Notes: generated by a model from the sequence alone, not told the origin. 13,618 bases of DNA from Marinibacterium sp039179965 (GCA_039179965.1 JBCDEC010000124.1:1-13618), one strand, 5' to 3'; counted from the first letter of the stretch, positions 7,364-13,618 are shown. Numbers and translations: made by a program.

Positions 7364-8578
7364 ATGACGCGCAACGGTCCGTTTCTCTTCATCCTTGCAA
7401 CGCTGGCGATCGATGCCATTGGCATAGGCATCGTCTTTCCCATCATGCCGGATCTCATGACCCGGGTCGGCGCGGGCAGCACGGCGCAAGGTGCGCTTTG
7501 GGGCGGCATCATGATGTCTGCCTACGCGGCGGCGATGTTTCTCTTCGGGCCCATCGTCGGCAGCCTCTCGGATGCCTACGGGCGCCGCCCGGTGCTGATC
7601 GCGGCATTGACCACGCTGACCATCGACTATGTCATCATGGCGCTGGCCGAGACCTATTGGCTGCTTCTTGTCGGCCGCATTCTGGCGGGCATGGCCGGGG
7701 CCACCTACATCACCGCGACGGCCTATATCGCCGACATTTCGGCGCCCGAAGACCGGGCCGCGCGCTTTGGCATGATCGGCGCGGCCTTTGGGATCGGGTT
7801 CGTGCTGGGCCCCGCGCTGGGCGGGCTGGCGGCGGGGCTGCATATCACGGCGCCGTTCTGGATTGCGGCCGGGTTGTCAGCCGTCAACGTGGCCTTCGGT
7901 CTTTTCATCCTGCCGGAGTCGCTCAAACCCGAAAGCCGTCGACCGTTCGGCAAGCGCGATCTCAACCCGTTTGCAACAATCGCGCGCGCCTTTGTGCTTC
8001 CCGGGCTGGCGATCCCGCTGATCTGCATCTTCGTGTTTGAATTCGCCAATCTGGTCTACCCGACGCTCTGGGCGTTCTGGGGCCGGGAGGTCTTTGGGTG
8101 GGATACGTTTACAATCGGGCTGTCGCTGTCCGCCTATGGGGTCATGATCGCCGTGGTGCAGGCTGGAATTCTGCCGCAGATGACCAAACGTCTGGGGGAC
8201 TACCGCACCTTGCTCATCGGGATGACCTCCGCCGTCATTGGCTTTGTCGGCTTCGGCACGGCCGGGGCGGTCTGGGCTGTGATGGTGTTCATCCCGGTCT
8301 CGGCACTGTCGGATATGGCGCCGCCGGTGATGACCGCCTTTGCCGCCAATCTCGGCGAGGAGGATCAGCAGGGTCTGATTCAAGGGGTTATCGCTTCGCT
8401 GTCGTCCGTGGCGGCGGTGGCCTCGCCGCTCGTGATGACGGCCGTCTTCGAGCATTTCGTGGACGCGGAAGGGCCTTACATTCCGGGCGCACCGTTTTTG
8501 CTGTCTGCGGTTCTGCTTCTGGCCACCTTTCCTTTGGTTCTGCGCCTCAAACCCTCTGCGGCAAAGACGCCTGGCTGA
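7364..8578 (+). CDS. MFS efflux transporter, TetA-like
   Basis: Inner-membrane drug/proton antiporter of the major facilitator superfamily, 404 residues with about 12 hydrophobic segments, the TetA size and layout. LATLAIDAIGIGIVFPIMPDL in helix 1 is typical of TetA-class proteins. Motif A is GSLSDAYGRRPVLI (about 66-79), GRILAGMAGA starts the helix-4 motif, and motif C, the antiporter signature, is GIGFVLGPALGG (about 143-154). The ATG at 7364 was preferred to a GTG at 7349 that overlaps the end of the mtfA-like gene, because TRNGPFLFILATLAID matches the usual N-terminus; neither has a good ribosome site, so translation is probably coupled. Many chromosomal proteins of this group are annotated as tetracycline transporters but are untested; no claim of resistance is made. 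No divergent TetR repressor of the classical tet arrangement adjoins it. Confidence 0.92.
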   Translation: MTRNGPFLFILATLAIDAIGIGIVFPIMPDLMTRVGAGSTAQGALWGGIMMSAYAAAMFLFGPIVGSLSDAYGRRPVLIAALTTLTIDYVIMALAETYWLLLVGRILAGMAGATYITATAYIADISAPEDRAARFGMIGAAFGIGFVLGPALGGLAAGLHITAPFWIAAGLSAVNVAFGLFILPESLKPESRRPFGKRDLNPFATIARAFVLPGLAIPLICIFVFEFANLVYPTLWAFWGREVFGWDTFTIGLSLSAYGVMIAVVQAGILPQMTKRLGDYRTLLIGMTSAVIGFVGFGTAGAVWAVMVFIPVSALSDMAPPVMTAFAANLGEEDQQGLIQGVIASLSSVAAVASPLVMTAVFEHFVDAEGPYIPGAPFLLSAVLLLATFPLVLRLKPSAAKTPG

Positions 8579-8580
8579 GA

Positions 8581-8656
8581 CGTCAGGGCTGCGGCCGGAA
8601 AGCGGTGCTGCGGCATTTGTGACCGCGGCGCAGAATACCCCTCGTCAGGCCTGCGG
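8581..8656. repeat. Pair of 14-base direct repeats upstream of the SnoaL gene
   Basis: CGTCAGGGCTGCGG at 8581-8594 and CGTCAGGCCTGCGG at 8643-8656 differ at one base and are 62 bases apart, within the 125-base gap between the MFS and SnoaL genes. They could be binding sites for a regulator or a chance GC-rich match; no -35/-10 pair stands out near them. Confidence 0.35.
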
Positions 8657-8703
8657 GTCTGTTGGATGAAAGCGCAACGCAGGACGCAAAAGGGACGTTC
8701 GAG

Positions 8704-9720
8704 ATGAGTGAGATCAATCAGCGCAACAAGGCTCTGGCGCGGGCCTGGTGGCAGGCCTGTGACACCGCGCCGCTTGGCGACCTGGCGTCGGTCGTGGGGC
8801 CGATGCACCCCGATGTGCGCTGGCAGGGCTTTGCCCCGCTCGACGATACCACCGGGCCCGATGCGTTTGTGTCGCAATACCTGCTGCCCTTGCGTAAGGC
8901 ATTCCCGGATCTGACCCGGCAGGTTCACATCGCAATGGGCGGGATCTCGGAAGGGAAGGCCGATGGTGGCGCAGACGGTGCACACTGGGTCGGCGCTACG
9001 GGCTATCTGGTTGGCACGCAAGCCGAGGATCTCTGGGGCATACCTGCGCGCAACAGATCGCTGCGCCTGCGCTGGGGTGAATTTCTCGAATTCGACGAGA
9101 GCGGCCAGATCACGCGCATTCAGATCCTCATCGACCAGATCGACTGGTTGGAACAATTGGGCCTATCGCCGCTGCCGCCCGCGCGGGGCGCGCCCTCTGT
9201 CTACCCGGCGCCCACCAGCGTCAGCGGTGAGTTGTGGGAAGATCAGGGCGACGCGGCGGATATGCTCGCCTATGGCCGGCAGTTCATTTTCGGGGCGCTC
9301 AACGCCTTTGACGAAACGAACCTCAAGTCGATGAAGATGGCCGATTACTTCCATCCCAACCTGAAGTGGTATGGCCCCGGTGGCATTGGCGCCTGCCTGT
9401 CCCTGCAAGAGTTCGAAGAATTCCACCAGAGCCCCTGGCTTGTCGCCTATCCTGACCGCAAAGTTGGCGATCTGGACAACCTCATCGCCGAGGGGGACTT
9501 CGTGGCGGGCTCAAGCCTGCCCGGCGTCTATCTGACCCACACCGGCCCCTATCTCGGCCATGCGCCCACCGGTCGGCGCGCCGGCGTGAACGGCATTGAC
9601 TTCTGGCGCCACGAAAATGGTCAGTTCACGGAAAACTGGGTCTTCGTGGACATGATCCATCTGTTCGATCAGTTCGGCATCGACCTGATGGAACGCGTCA
9701 GGTATCTGGCCGACCGCTAA
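8704..9720 (+). CDS. Tandem SnoaL-like (NTF2-fold) domain protein
   Basis: Protein of 338 residues made of two SnoaL/polyketide-cyclase-like domains of the NTF2 fold, about 5-152 and 185-332. Each half shows the same order: a helix with aromatic residues (NKALARAWW; AYGRQFIFGALNAFD), a 'HPDVRW' or 'HPNLKWYGPGG' strand, a PDL/PDRKV segment, a 'TGYLVGT' or 'HTGPYLGH' strand, and a closing strand with an acidic Ile/Phe-Asp motif (ILIDQIDWLEQLGL; VFVDMIHLFDQFGI). This points to an internal duplication. The start at 8704 was chosen over an upstream ATG because AAAGGGA sits about nine bases before it. Single-domain members include cyclases, isomerases and carbohydrate-degradation accessory proteins, so the reaction is unknown. 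It lies tail to tail with the FAD oxidoreductase and may serve the same pathway, but on a separate transcript. Confidence 0.87.
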   Translation: MSEINQRNKALARAWWQACDTAPLGDLASVVGPMHPDVRWQGFAPLDDTTGPDAFVSQYLLPLRKAFPDLTRQVHIAMGGISEGKADGGADGAHWVGATGYLVGTQAEDLWGIPARNRSLRLRWGEFLEFDESGQITRIQILIDQIDWLEQLGLSPLPPARGAPSVYPAPTSVSGELWEDQGDAADMLAYGRQFIFGALNAFDETNLKSMKMADYFHPNLKWYGPGGIGACLSLQEFEEFHQSPWLVAYPDRKVGDLDNLIAEGDFVAGSSLPGVYLTHTGPYLGHAPTGRRAGVNGIDFWRHENGQFTENWVFVDMIHLFDQFGIDLMERVRYLADR

Positions 9721-9736
9721 CCCGGTGTCGTCGCAA

Positions 9737-9759
9737 CGTGAGCAGCGCTGGTGCTCACG
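9737..9759. terminator. Inverted repeat between convergent genes, possible bidirectional terminator
   Basis: CGTGAGCA and TGCTCACG form a perfect 8-base stem around a 7-base loop (GCGCTGG), starting 17 bases after the SnoaL stop and covering the stop codon of the convergent FAD gene. Neither strand has a T tract after the stem, so it is not a textbook intrinsic terminator, but its place between two convergent genes fits a role in ending or stabilising both transcripts. Confidence 0.45.
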
Positions 9760-10834
9760 CGGCTGACGCGGCCGAATGGGACAAGGCCTGAGCGGTGGTG
9801 TCGGCCGCAGTCAGCGCACCTTCGAGGTAGCCGCCAAAGTCCTCCGCCGTCTCGGTGGAAGCCAGGCGCACATGGCCATCCCAAAGGTCTGTCAGGTTCG
9901 CGGACAGACCGTAACGCGGATGGGTTTGCATCATTTGGGCATCGTCCGGCGTCGCAATCGCGGGCAGGCCGGCCCAATCCTGCATCCGAAGATCCAGCGG
10001 CTGACCAAGTTCCGGTCCAAAGAGCGTCGTCAATTGCTCCAGCGCAGCGGGCAAGAGCGCGGCGGCCTGTGTCTGTCGTGTCTGCGCGGGGACACCTACA
10101 AAGCCAAAGAGCGCGTAGGGTCCTCCGCTGCGCGGTGAGGCGTCATGGATTTCCACCATCGGGCCACGATGGCTAAACGCATCACCAGAGAGACCGGCTT
10201 GCCGCCAATAAGGGTGATCGAAGACTGCGATGATCTTGGCCTGACCGGCCATCCAGGTCGGCATGGCGCGCAGGCTGGCGGTTTGATCCGGCGCAAGAGC
10301 AGGCGTGAATTCAACCTGCGTCGCCACAACACGCGGCGGGATGGCCAGAACAACATGCCGGGCCTCGATAACCTGTCCGCTGTCCAGATGTGCGTCGATC
10401 GCATGGGCGTTCCGGTGCAGCGCCCGCAACGGCTGGCCCAAACGCAACCGGTTCGGGTCCAGGGTCGCGGTCAGGGCGTCCGTCAGGCTCTGCATGCCGC
10501 CATCGATCCGATAGGCGTCCTGCTGCGCCGCACCGCCGCCTTGCATGCGCTGCACGGCGCCGGAGCGGTCCTGAAAGACAACGTCTCCGCTGGTGTATTG
10601 GGCAAAGACGGGCAATTCAAAGCGTCGCGCCAATGCGGCCATTCTTGGCTGTCCGGGCCAGAACCAGGCCGGGCCCAGATCAAAACGAGAGCCCGCAAGA
10701 GGCAGCGACAGAATGCGCCCGCCGAGACGACCTTGGGCTTCTACGAGCACAAAGTCGCGTCCCGACCGGGCCAGTTGATCGGCCAGCGCGAGGCCGGAGA
10801 GCCCGCCGCCCGCGATCAGTACGTCTGTTTGCAT
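9755..10834 (-). CDS. FAD-dependent oxidoreductase, flavin amine oxidase family
   Basis: Flavoprotein of 359 residues resembling monoamine oxidase/amine oxidase proteins. The N-terminal dinucleotide-binding motif is DVLIAGGGLSGLALADQLA (GGGLSG at 9-14) with the ribose-binding Glu in FVLVEAQGRLGGR (Glu about 32, GGR 38-40). GPAWFWPGQPRM follows the flavin motif as in the family. The C-terminal flavin motif is seen as RLASTETAEDFGGYLEGALT (about 323-342). The Cys used for covalent FAD attachment in animal MAOs is not present at that end, so FAD is probably non-covalent. At about 360 residues it is shorter than most amine oxidases (430-500), suggesting a reduced substrate domain. The start is clear: GAGGAG six bases before ATG; the frame happens to stay open far upstream but that part is not coding. 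It is the second gene after the cupin (85-base gap). The substrate, an amine or other reduced compound, is unknown. Confidence 0.9.
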   Translation of the reverse strand: MQTDVLIAGGGLSGLALADQLARSGRDFVLVEAQGRLGGRILSLPLAGSRFDLGPAWFWPGQPRMAALARRFELPVFAQYTSGDVVFQDRSGAVQRMQGGGAAQQDAYRIDGGMQSLTDALTATLDPNRLRLGQPLRALHRNAHAIDAHLDSGQVIEARHVVLAIPPRVVATQVEFTPALAPDQTASLRAMPTWMAGQAKIIAVFDHPYWRQAGLSGDAFSHRGPMVEIHDASPRSGGPYALFGFVGVPAQTRQTQAAALLPAALEQLTTLFGPELGQPLDLRMQDWAGLPAIATPDDAQMMQTHPRYGLSANLTDLWDGHVRLASTETAEDFGGYLEGALTAADTTAQALSHSAASAA

Positions 10835-10919
10835 GACGGTCTCCTCGTCCGGTCCGGGCCTTGATCCTTGCGCTCGCGCCGCTGGGTAGGGGTGTTCGGG
10901 TTTGGTTCCGCCTACCGGC

Positions 10920-11591
10920 TTATGGGTTTGGCGGCGTCTGCGGTTCGTCCAGATGATCCGACTTGACCCAAAGCCGAGCGCCTTCAGACCCGGCCACAGC
11001 CTTGAGCGGCGTTCCAACCGGCAAGCGCAGCCAGGAGTTCGGCCCGAAGGTTTCACCGCCCTCGGTAAAGCTGCCTGACAGAACCAGGGCTTCAAAGCCC
11101 TTATGCTGCTGTGTGATCTCGGCGGATGGTGCCCAGACCTCGATCCGGACCCGTTCGCGGCTGTCCTCAAAAAGCGGTATTTCAGAGAGACCTTCCGCCA
11201 CGGGCCGAGGTGTCTCGCCGAAGGTGTCAATCGTGACCTGCCGCCGGTCTTCCATATCGAACTGCCAGAGCTTTACAAAGATTGTCGCGCCCGGCGCAGA
11301 ACTGGGTGTATGCGATGATGTTGGCGGGTTGCGGACGTAGGTGCCGACAGGGAAATCCCCGTGTTCATCCTGAAACACGCCGTCGAGCACCAGATATTCT
11401 TCGCCGCCAGTATGGGTATGGGCGGAAAATGCGCTGCCCGGCGCATAGCGGACGATGGACGTTGCGCGCGCCACCTCGTCACCCATCCGATCCAGCATGC
11501 GCCGGTCGACGCCTTTCATGGGCGAGGCGACCCAGGGCGCCTCATCGGCATGCACCGCTGCGCGCGTCGCGAAATCAGCGTTGATGTTCAT
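10920..11591 (-). CDS. ChrR-like double cupin domain protein
   Basis: Probably cytoplasmic protein of 223 residues with two cupin barrels. The first (about 15-115) closely resembles the cupin of ChrR, the anti-sigma factor of the singlet-oxygen response: GVDRRMLDR, then TSIVRYAPGSAFSAHTHTGG followed by EEYLVLDGVFQDEHGDFPVG, YVRNPPTSSHTP and FVKLWQF. The predicted metal ligands are His58, His60, Glu64 and His94. The second barrel (about 145-210, RIEVWAPSAEITQQHKGFEA onward) keeps the fold but lacks the full ligand set. It has no N-terminal zinc anti-sigma domain and no sigma-factor gene nearby, so it is more likely an enzyme or sensor cupin than an anti-sigma factor. GGAGGA seven bases before the ATG supports the start. 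It leads the operon with the FAD oxidoreductase and is divergent from the TetR regulator, whose likely operators lie upstream. Confidence 0.88.
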   Translation of the reverse strand: MNINADFATRAAVHADEAPWVASPMKGVDRRMLDRMGDEVARATSIVRYAPGSAFSAHTHTGGEEYLVLDGVFQDEHGDFPVGTYVRNPPTSSHTPSSAPGATIFVKLWQFDMEDRRQVTIDTFGETPRPVAEGLSEIPLFEDSRERVRIEVWAPSAEITQQHKGFEALVLSGSFTEGGETFGPNSWLRLPVGTPLKAVAGSEGARLWVKSDHLDEPQTPPNP

Positions 11592-11680
11592 CGTCTCGTC
11601 CTCCGTCTCATCGTGACCCGGTCTAGCGCAAACTATCGCAATGGGGCAGGCGCCTTTAGCGTGGCCGTGCTGCCTGGGCT

Positions 11681-11700
11681 TGCCTATCAGTAGGTAGGCA
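11681..11700. promoter_or_regulatory. Predicted TetR operator 1
   Basis: TGCCTATCAGTAGGTAGGCA is an imperfect palindrome (7 of 10 positions symmetric) about 90 bases upstream of the cupin start. It contains the motif CTATCAG-NN-GGTAGG, repeated 55 bases away next to the regulator gene. Two copies of one palindromic motif between a TetR-family gene and a divergent operon are the classic layout for its operators. Confidence 0.65.
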
Positions 11701-11712
11701 GAGAAGTAGGGC

Positions 11713-11741
11713 TTGCCGATCTCAACGTCAACCTCTATCTA
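11713..11741 (+). promoter_or_regulatory. Possible promoter of the TetR-family gene
   Basis: TTGCCG (11713-11718) and TATCTA (11736-11741) are spaced 17 bases apart and match the -35 and -10 consensus only in part. The -10 overlaps predicted operator 2, which would let the regulator block its own transcription. The consensus match alone would be too weak to call. Confidence 0.3.
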
Positions 11742-11755
11742 TCAGATGGTAGGTT
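11736..11755. promoter_or_regulatory. Predicted TetR operator 2
   Basis: CTATCAGATGGTAGG at 11739-11753 repeats the core of operator 1 with two differences in the central bases. The surrounding 20 bases are palindromic at 6 of 10 positions. The site ends three bases before the Shine-Dalgarno of the regulator gene, so binding here would give autorepression. Spacing of the two centres is 55 bases, about five helical turns. Confidence 0.6.
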
Positions 11756-11765
11756 GAGGTGCGAT

Positions 11766-12320
11766 ATGCAGCTGACGATGAAAGAAAAAATTCTGCAGGC
11801 GGCAGAGCGTCGGGTCCGCAAGGCGGGTTTCGCAGAGATGAGTTTTCGCGATCTCGCTCAGGATGTCGGGATCAAGAGCGCCAGTGTGCACTACCATTTT
11901 CCCACCAAATCTGATCTCGGTGCGGCTCTGATCGATCGCTACACCCAATCCTTTCGCGGCAAGCTGGATGGGATAGACCAAAGCACGCCCAAGTCTGCGC
12001 TTGATGGATTTGCCGCGCTCTACACCAGCGCACTTGTGGTGGAAGAAGCGATCTGCCTCTGCGCGATCATGGGGGCAGAAGCCAATGGGTTGCCCGAGAG
12101 TGTCAACCAGACCACCCGGGCGTTTTTCGAGATGAACCGGACCTGGCTGGAAGATCTCTTTGAAACGCACAGCGGTCTGCGCCATGCCGATGCGGCCGCG
12201 GCTCTTGTCGCTGCGCTGGAAGGCGGGATGATCCTGGCGTCCGTCGCGCGCGATCGCCGTCTTATGGATGGCATCGCCCGCACGGCCGTTGATGCGGCTC
12301 TTGCCCGACTGGCAACCTGA
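11766..12320 (+). CDS. TetR/AcrR family transcriptional regulator
   Basis: DNA-binding regulator of 184 residues, a usual TetR-family length. The N-terminal domain is clear: KILQAAERRVRKAGFAEMSF, then RDLAQDVGIKSASVHYHFPT and KSDLGAALIDRY, with the helix-turn-helix at about 25-47 (RDLAQDVGIKSASVHYHF). The C-terminal ligand and dimer domain is poorly conserved, with Cys residues in EEAICLCAIMGAE (about 90-100) that could sense thiol-reactive compounds; this is inference. The ATG at 11766 was chosen because GAGGT lies five bases before it; an upstream TTG at 11754 is less likely. It is divergent from the cupin-FAD operon and two matching palindromes lie between them, so it probably represses both that operon and itself and is released by a substrate or product of the pathway. 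Confidence 0.92.
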   Translation: MQLTMKEKILQAAERRVRKAGFAEMSFRDLAQDVGIKSASVHYHFPTKSDLGAALIDRYTQSFRGKLDGIDQSTPKSALDGFAALYTSALVVEEAICLCAIMGAEANGLPESVNQTTRAFFEMNRTWLEDLFETHSGLRHADAAAALVAALEGGMILASVARDRRLMDGIARTAVDAALARLAT

Positions 12321-12354
12321 GCGGCGGTCGCCGGGGGCGTGGCCATCTCCGGCT

Positions 12355-12618
12355 GTGTCCGGCCCATCAGGGAACATGTCTCGGTCAAACCAGGGCCTCT
12401 TGATTCGACCTCACCGCGCGGTGACACCGCGAAGGCGGGCGGCAGGGTGGCGGCGAAGGCATCTGGATCTGGCCGGGCGCACTCGGGGCTTCAAGCCGGG
12501 CGGCCAGGTTCACCGCGTCCCCGCGCAGATCGTAGGCAAATCTGCGCTCTCCGATCACGCCGGCAACGATCCCTCCGGCGCCAAGACCGATGCGGACCGC
12601 CAATGGGTCTTTGCAGCC
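12355..12618 (-). pseudogene. Remnant of a class III adenylate/guanylate cyclase, frameshifted
   Basis: On the minus strand one frame gives PLAVRIGLGAGGIVAGVIGE followed by RRFAYDLRGDAVNLAARLEA and PGQIQ, the second half of a class III cyclase core (family form RIGLHTGPVVAGVIG, then YDLWGDxVNxAARLE, then PGxIQ). At about 12463 the likeness jumps to another frame, which reads DAFAATLPPAFAVSPRGEVE then SRGPGLTETCSLMGR, matching the family's end (RGExxxKGxGxxxTWxLxGR). So at least one frameshift breaks it. The first half of the core, including the metal-binding FxDIxGFT and GD motifs, is not recognisable; a degraded trace may lie upstream at about 12620-12780 in a third arrangement (RHPQVA then AKIV), but this is weak. 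The usual Trp of YDLWGD is Arg here. It has no intact start and is not expected to make a functional enzyme. It is a different gene from the cyclase at 3847-4992. Confidence 0.8.
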
Positions 12619-12890
12619 GGGCCACGAGGTGGTGGACCCCCGCGCGCAGACAGAAGAATGTCCAGGACACGTCGGTGCGCACCAGACGCGCGGTCACACG
12701 CGCCGGGGCATGATCCAGACCTGTCCCGACCGACACTATCTTTGCGGGTTTTGACGCGACCTGCGGGTGTCGGGACAAGGCCGCGCTCCGGTTTGCCAAC
12801 CGTGAACCGTGTCGCGATGCGGGATCCTGTGATACCCCCCGGGGATCTGATCCAGAGCCGCGCGCCGGCTGGTCCGCCAGCGCAGCGATC
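12619..12890. other. Non-coding stretch upstream of the cyclase remnant and after metG
   Basis: No intact gene. Minus-strand open frames here are continuations of the metG shadow or of the decayed cyclase. A faint trace of the N-terminal half of a cyclase core may be present at about 12620-12780, with the segment linking the two halves (family form EKIKTIGDAYM) missing, which would mean an internal deletion as well as the frameshift. I see no terminator hairpin with a T tract after metG. Confidence 0.4.
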
Positions 12891-13618
12891 TCAGGTGCGC
12901 TGACCCGCAAAACGCGCCTGCCAGTCTTCGCGCTCTGCATCGGTGATCTTGGCAAAGAGAACATCGGGAACGCCAAAGGGATGACCGGCCCCCAGAGTGG
13001 ACAGCGCGGCCGGGACATCTTCGGGCCAGCCGTCATCACTGGTCTGAAGCGCGGCCAACATCTTGGCGGCGCTTTCCGGGATGAACGGGGCCGACAGCAC
13101 GGCATAGAGCCGGATCAGGTTCAGGGCCAGCCGGATCTGTGCTGCGGCCTGCTCTGGATCTTCCTTGAACACGCTCCAGGGCGCGGCCGATTGCAGGTAT
13201 TCGTTCCCCGCCACCCAGATCGCGCGCAATTCGGTTGCCGCCTTGCGCACTTCGATCGCATCCATATGCCCTTCGTAGGCGCGGATCCGGGCCGTGAGAT
13301 CGGCGATGAGCGCCTCTTCCTGGGCGCCAAAGCTGCCGCCTTCGGGGACGGCTTCACCGAATTTGGACCGGCAGAATTTGGTCACCCGGCTGACGAAATT
13401 GCCCAGAACATCGGCCAGATCCTTGTTCACACCGACCTGAAAGCCCTCCCAGGTGAATTCGCTGTCCGAGTTCTCCGGCGCATGGCTCAAGAGCCACCAG
13501 CGCCAGTAGTCCGCTGGCAGGATCTCCAAAGCCTGATCCATGAACACGCCGCGCCCCCGCGAGGTGGAGAACTGGCCGCCGTCATAATTGAGGAAATTGA
13601 AGGACTTGATGTAGTCCA
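12891..13618 (-). CDS. metG: Methionyl-tRNA synthetase, C-terminal part (5' end outside window)
   Basis: Charges tRNA-Met with methionine in the cytoplasm; essential in most bacteria. The visible 242 or so residues begin after the catalytic Rossmann domain: DYIKSFNFLNYDGG is followed by QFSTSRGRGVF, the position of the class I KMSKS loop. Next comes the family's ALEILPADYWRWWLLSHAPE and NSDSEFTWEGF, then the alpha-helical anticodon-binding domain with NKDLADVLGNFVSRVTKF and the W in AIWVAGNEYLQSAAPW. No C-terminal tRNA-binding (OB-fold) extension is present: the protein stops soon after AKITDAEREDWQARFAG. The frame is open to the window edge, so the start and the HIGH motif lie outside. The ATG at 13547 is internal. 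The loop reads QFSTS rather than KMSKS, a variant discussed in the findings. Confidence 0.95.
   Translation of the reverse strand, partial: DYIKSFNFLNYDGGQFSTSRGRGVFMDQALEILPADYWRWWLLSHAPENSDSEFTWEGFQVGVNKDLADVLGNFVSRVTKFCRSKFGEAVPEGGSFGAQEEALIADLTARIRAYEGHMDAIEVRKAATELRAIWVAGNEYLQSAAPWSVFKEDPEQAAAQIRLALNLIRLYAVLSAPFIPESAAKMLAALQTSDDGWPEDVPAALSTLGAGHPFGVPDVLFAKITDAEREDWQARFAGQRT

Noticed and set aside
10835..11230. Upstream extension of the FAD oxidoreductase frame into the cupin gene
   Set aside because: The extension overlaps the cupin coding region, has no family similarity, and a strong ribosome site marks the start at 10834.

Overview
The window looks like chromosomal DNA of a GC-rich alphaproteobacterium, most likely Rhodobacterales (Roseobacter group). 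This is inferred from the high GC of most genes and from the style of the HtpX, methionyl-tRNA synthetase and ChrR-like cupin proteins; no rRNA or tRNA is present to confirm it.

Layout. (1) 2-1417, plus strand: the last two permease genes of an oligopeptide/dipeptide-type ABC importer, the first cut by the window edge. (2) 1443-3363, minus strand: a two-gene operon of an acetamidase/formamidase-family amidohydrolase followed by a Gfo/Idh/MocA oxidoreductase, converging on the transporter; together these may form a small uptake-and-catabolism locus. (3) 3364-5558: a stretch visibly poorer in GC, holding a class III adenylate/guanylate cyclase gene split by one in-frame TAA, flanked by two roughly 500-base stretches without a recognisable gene. 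(4) 5559-8578, plus strand: htpX (M48 membrane metalloprotease), an MtfA-like M90 zinc peptidase and a TetA-like MFS efflux protein, the last two nearly touching. (5) 8704-9720, plus strand: a protein with two SnoaL/NTF2-like domains. (6) 9755-11591, minus strand: a ChrR-like double cupin protein followed by a flavin amine-oxidase-type FAD enzyme, divergent from a TetR-family regulator (11766-12320). The gap between cupin and regulator carries two copies of the motif CTATCAG-NN-GGTAGG, which look like the regulator's operators. (7) 12321-12890: a decayed, frameshifted remnant of a second class III cyclase on the minus strand. (8) 12891-13618, minus strand: the C-terminal part of methionyl-tRNA synthetase (metG), running off the window.

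How it fits together: the clearest unit is TetR with its two operators and the cupin-FAD oxidoreductase operon, a plausible inducible small-molecule oxidation or detoxification module. The adjacent convergent SnoaL gene may or may not belong to it. The two membrane-linked zinc proteases side by side suggest a membrane-stress or protein quality unit. I found no CRISPR array, complete mobile element, tRNA or rRNA. No clearly new multi-gene system is evident; the most unusual items are the two cyclase relics, one of them with a changed metal-binding residue, and the operator pair.
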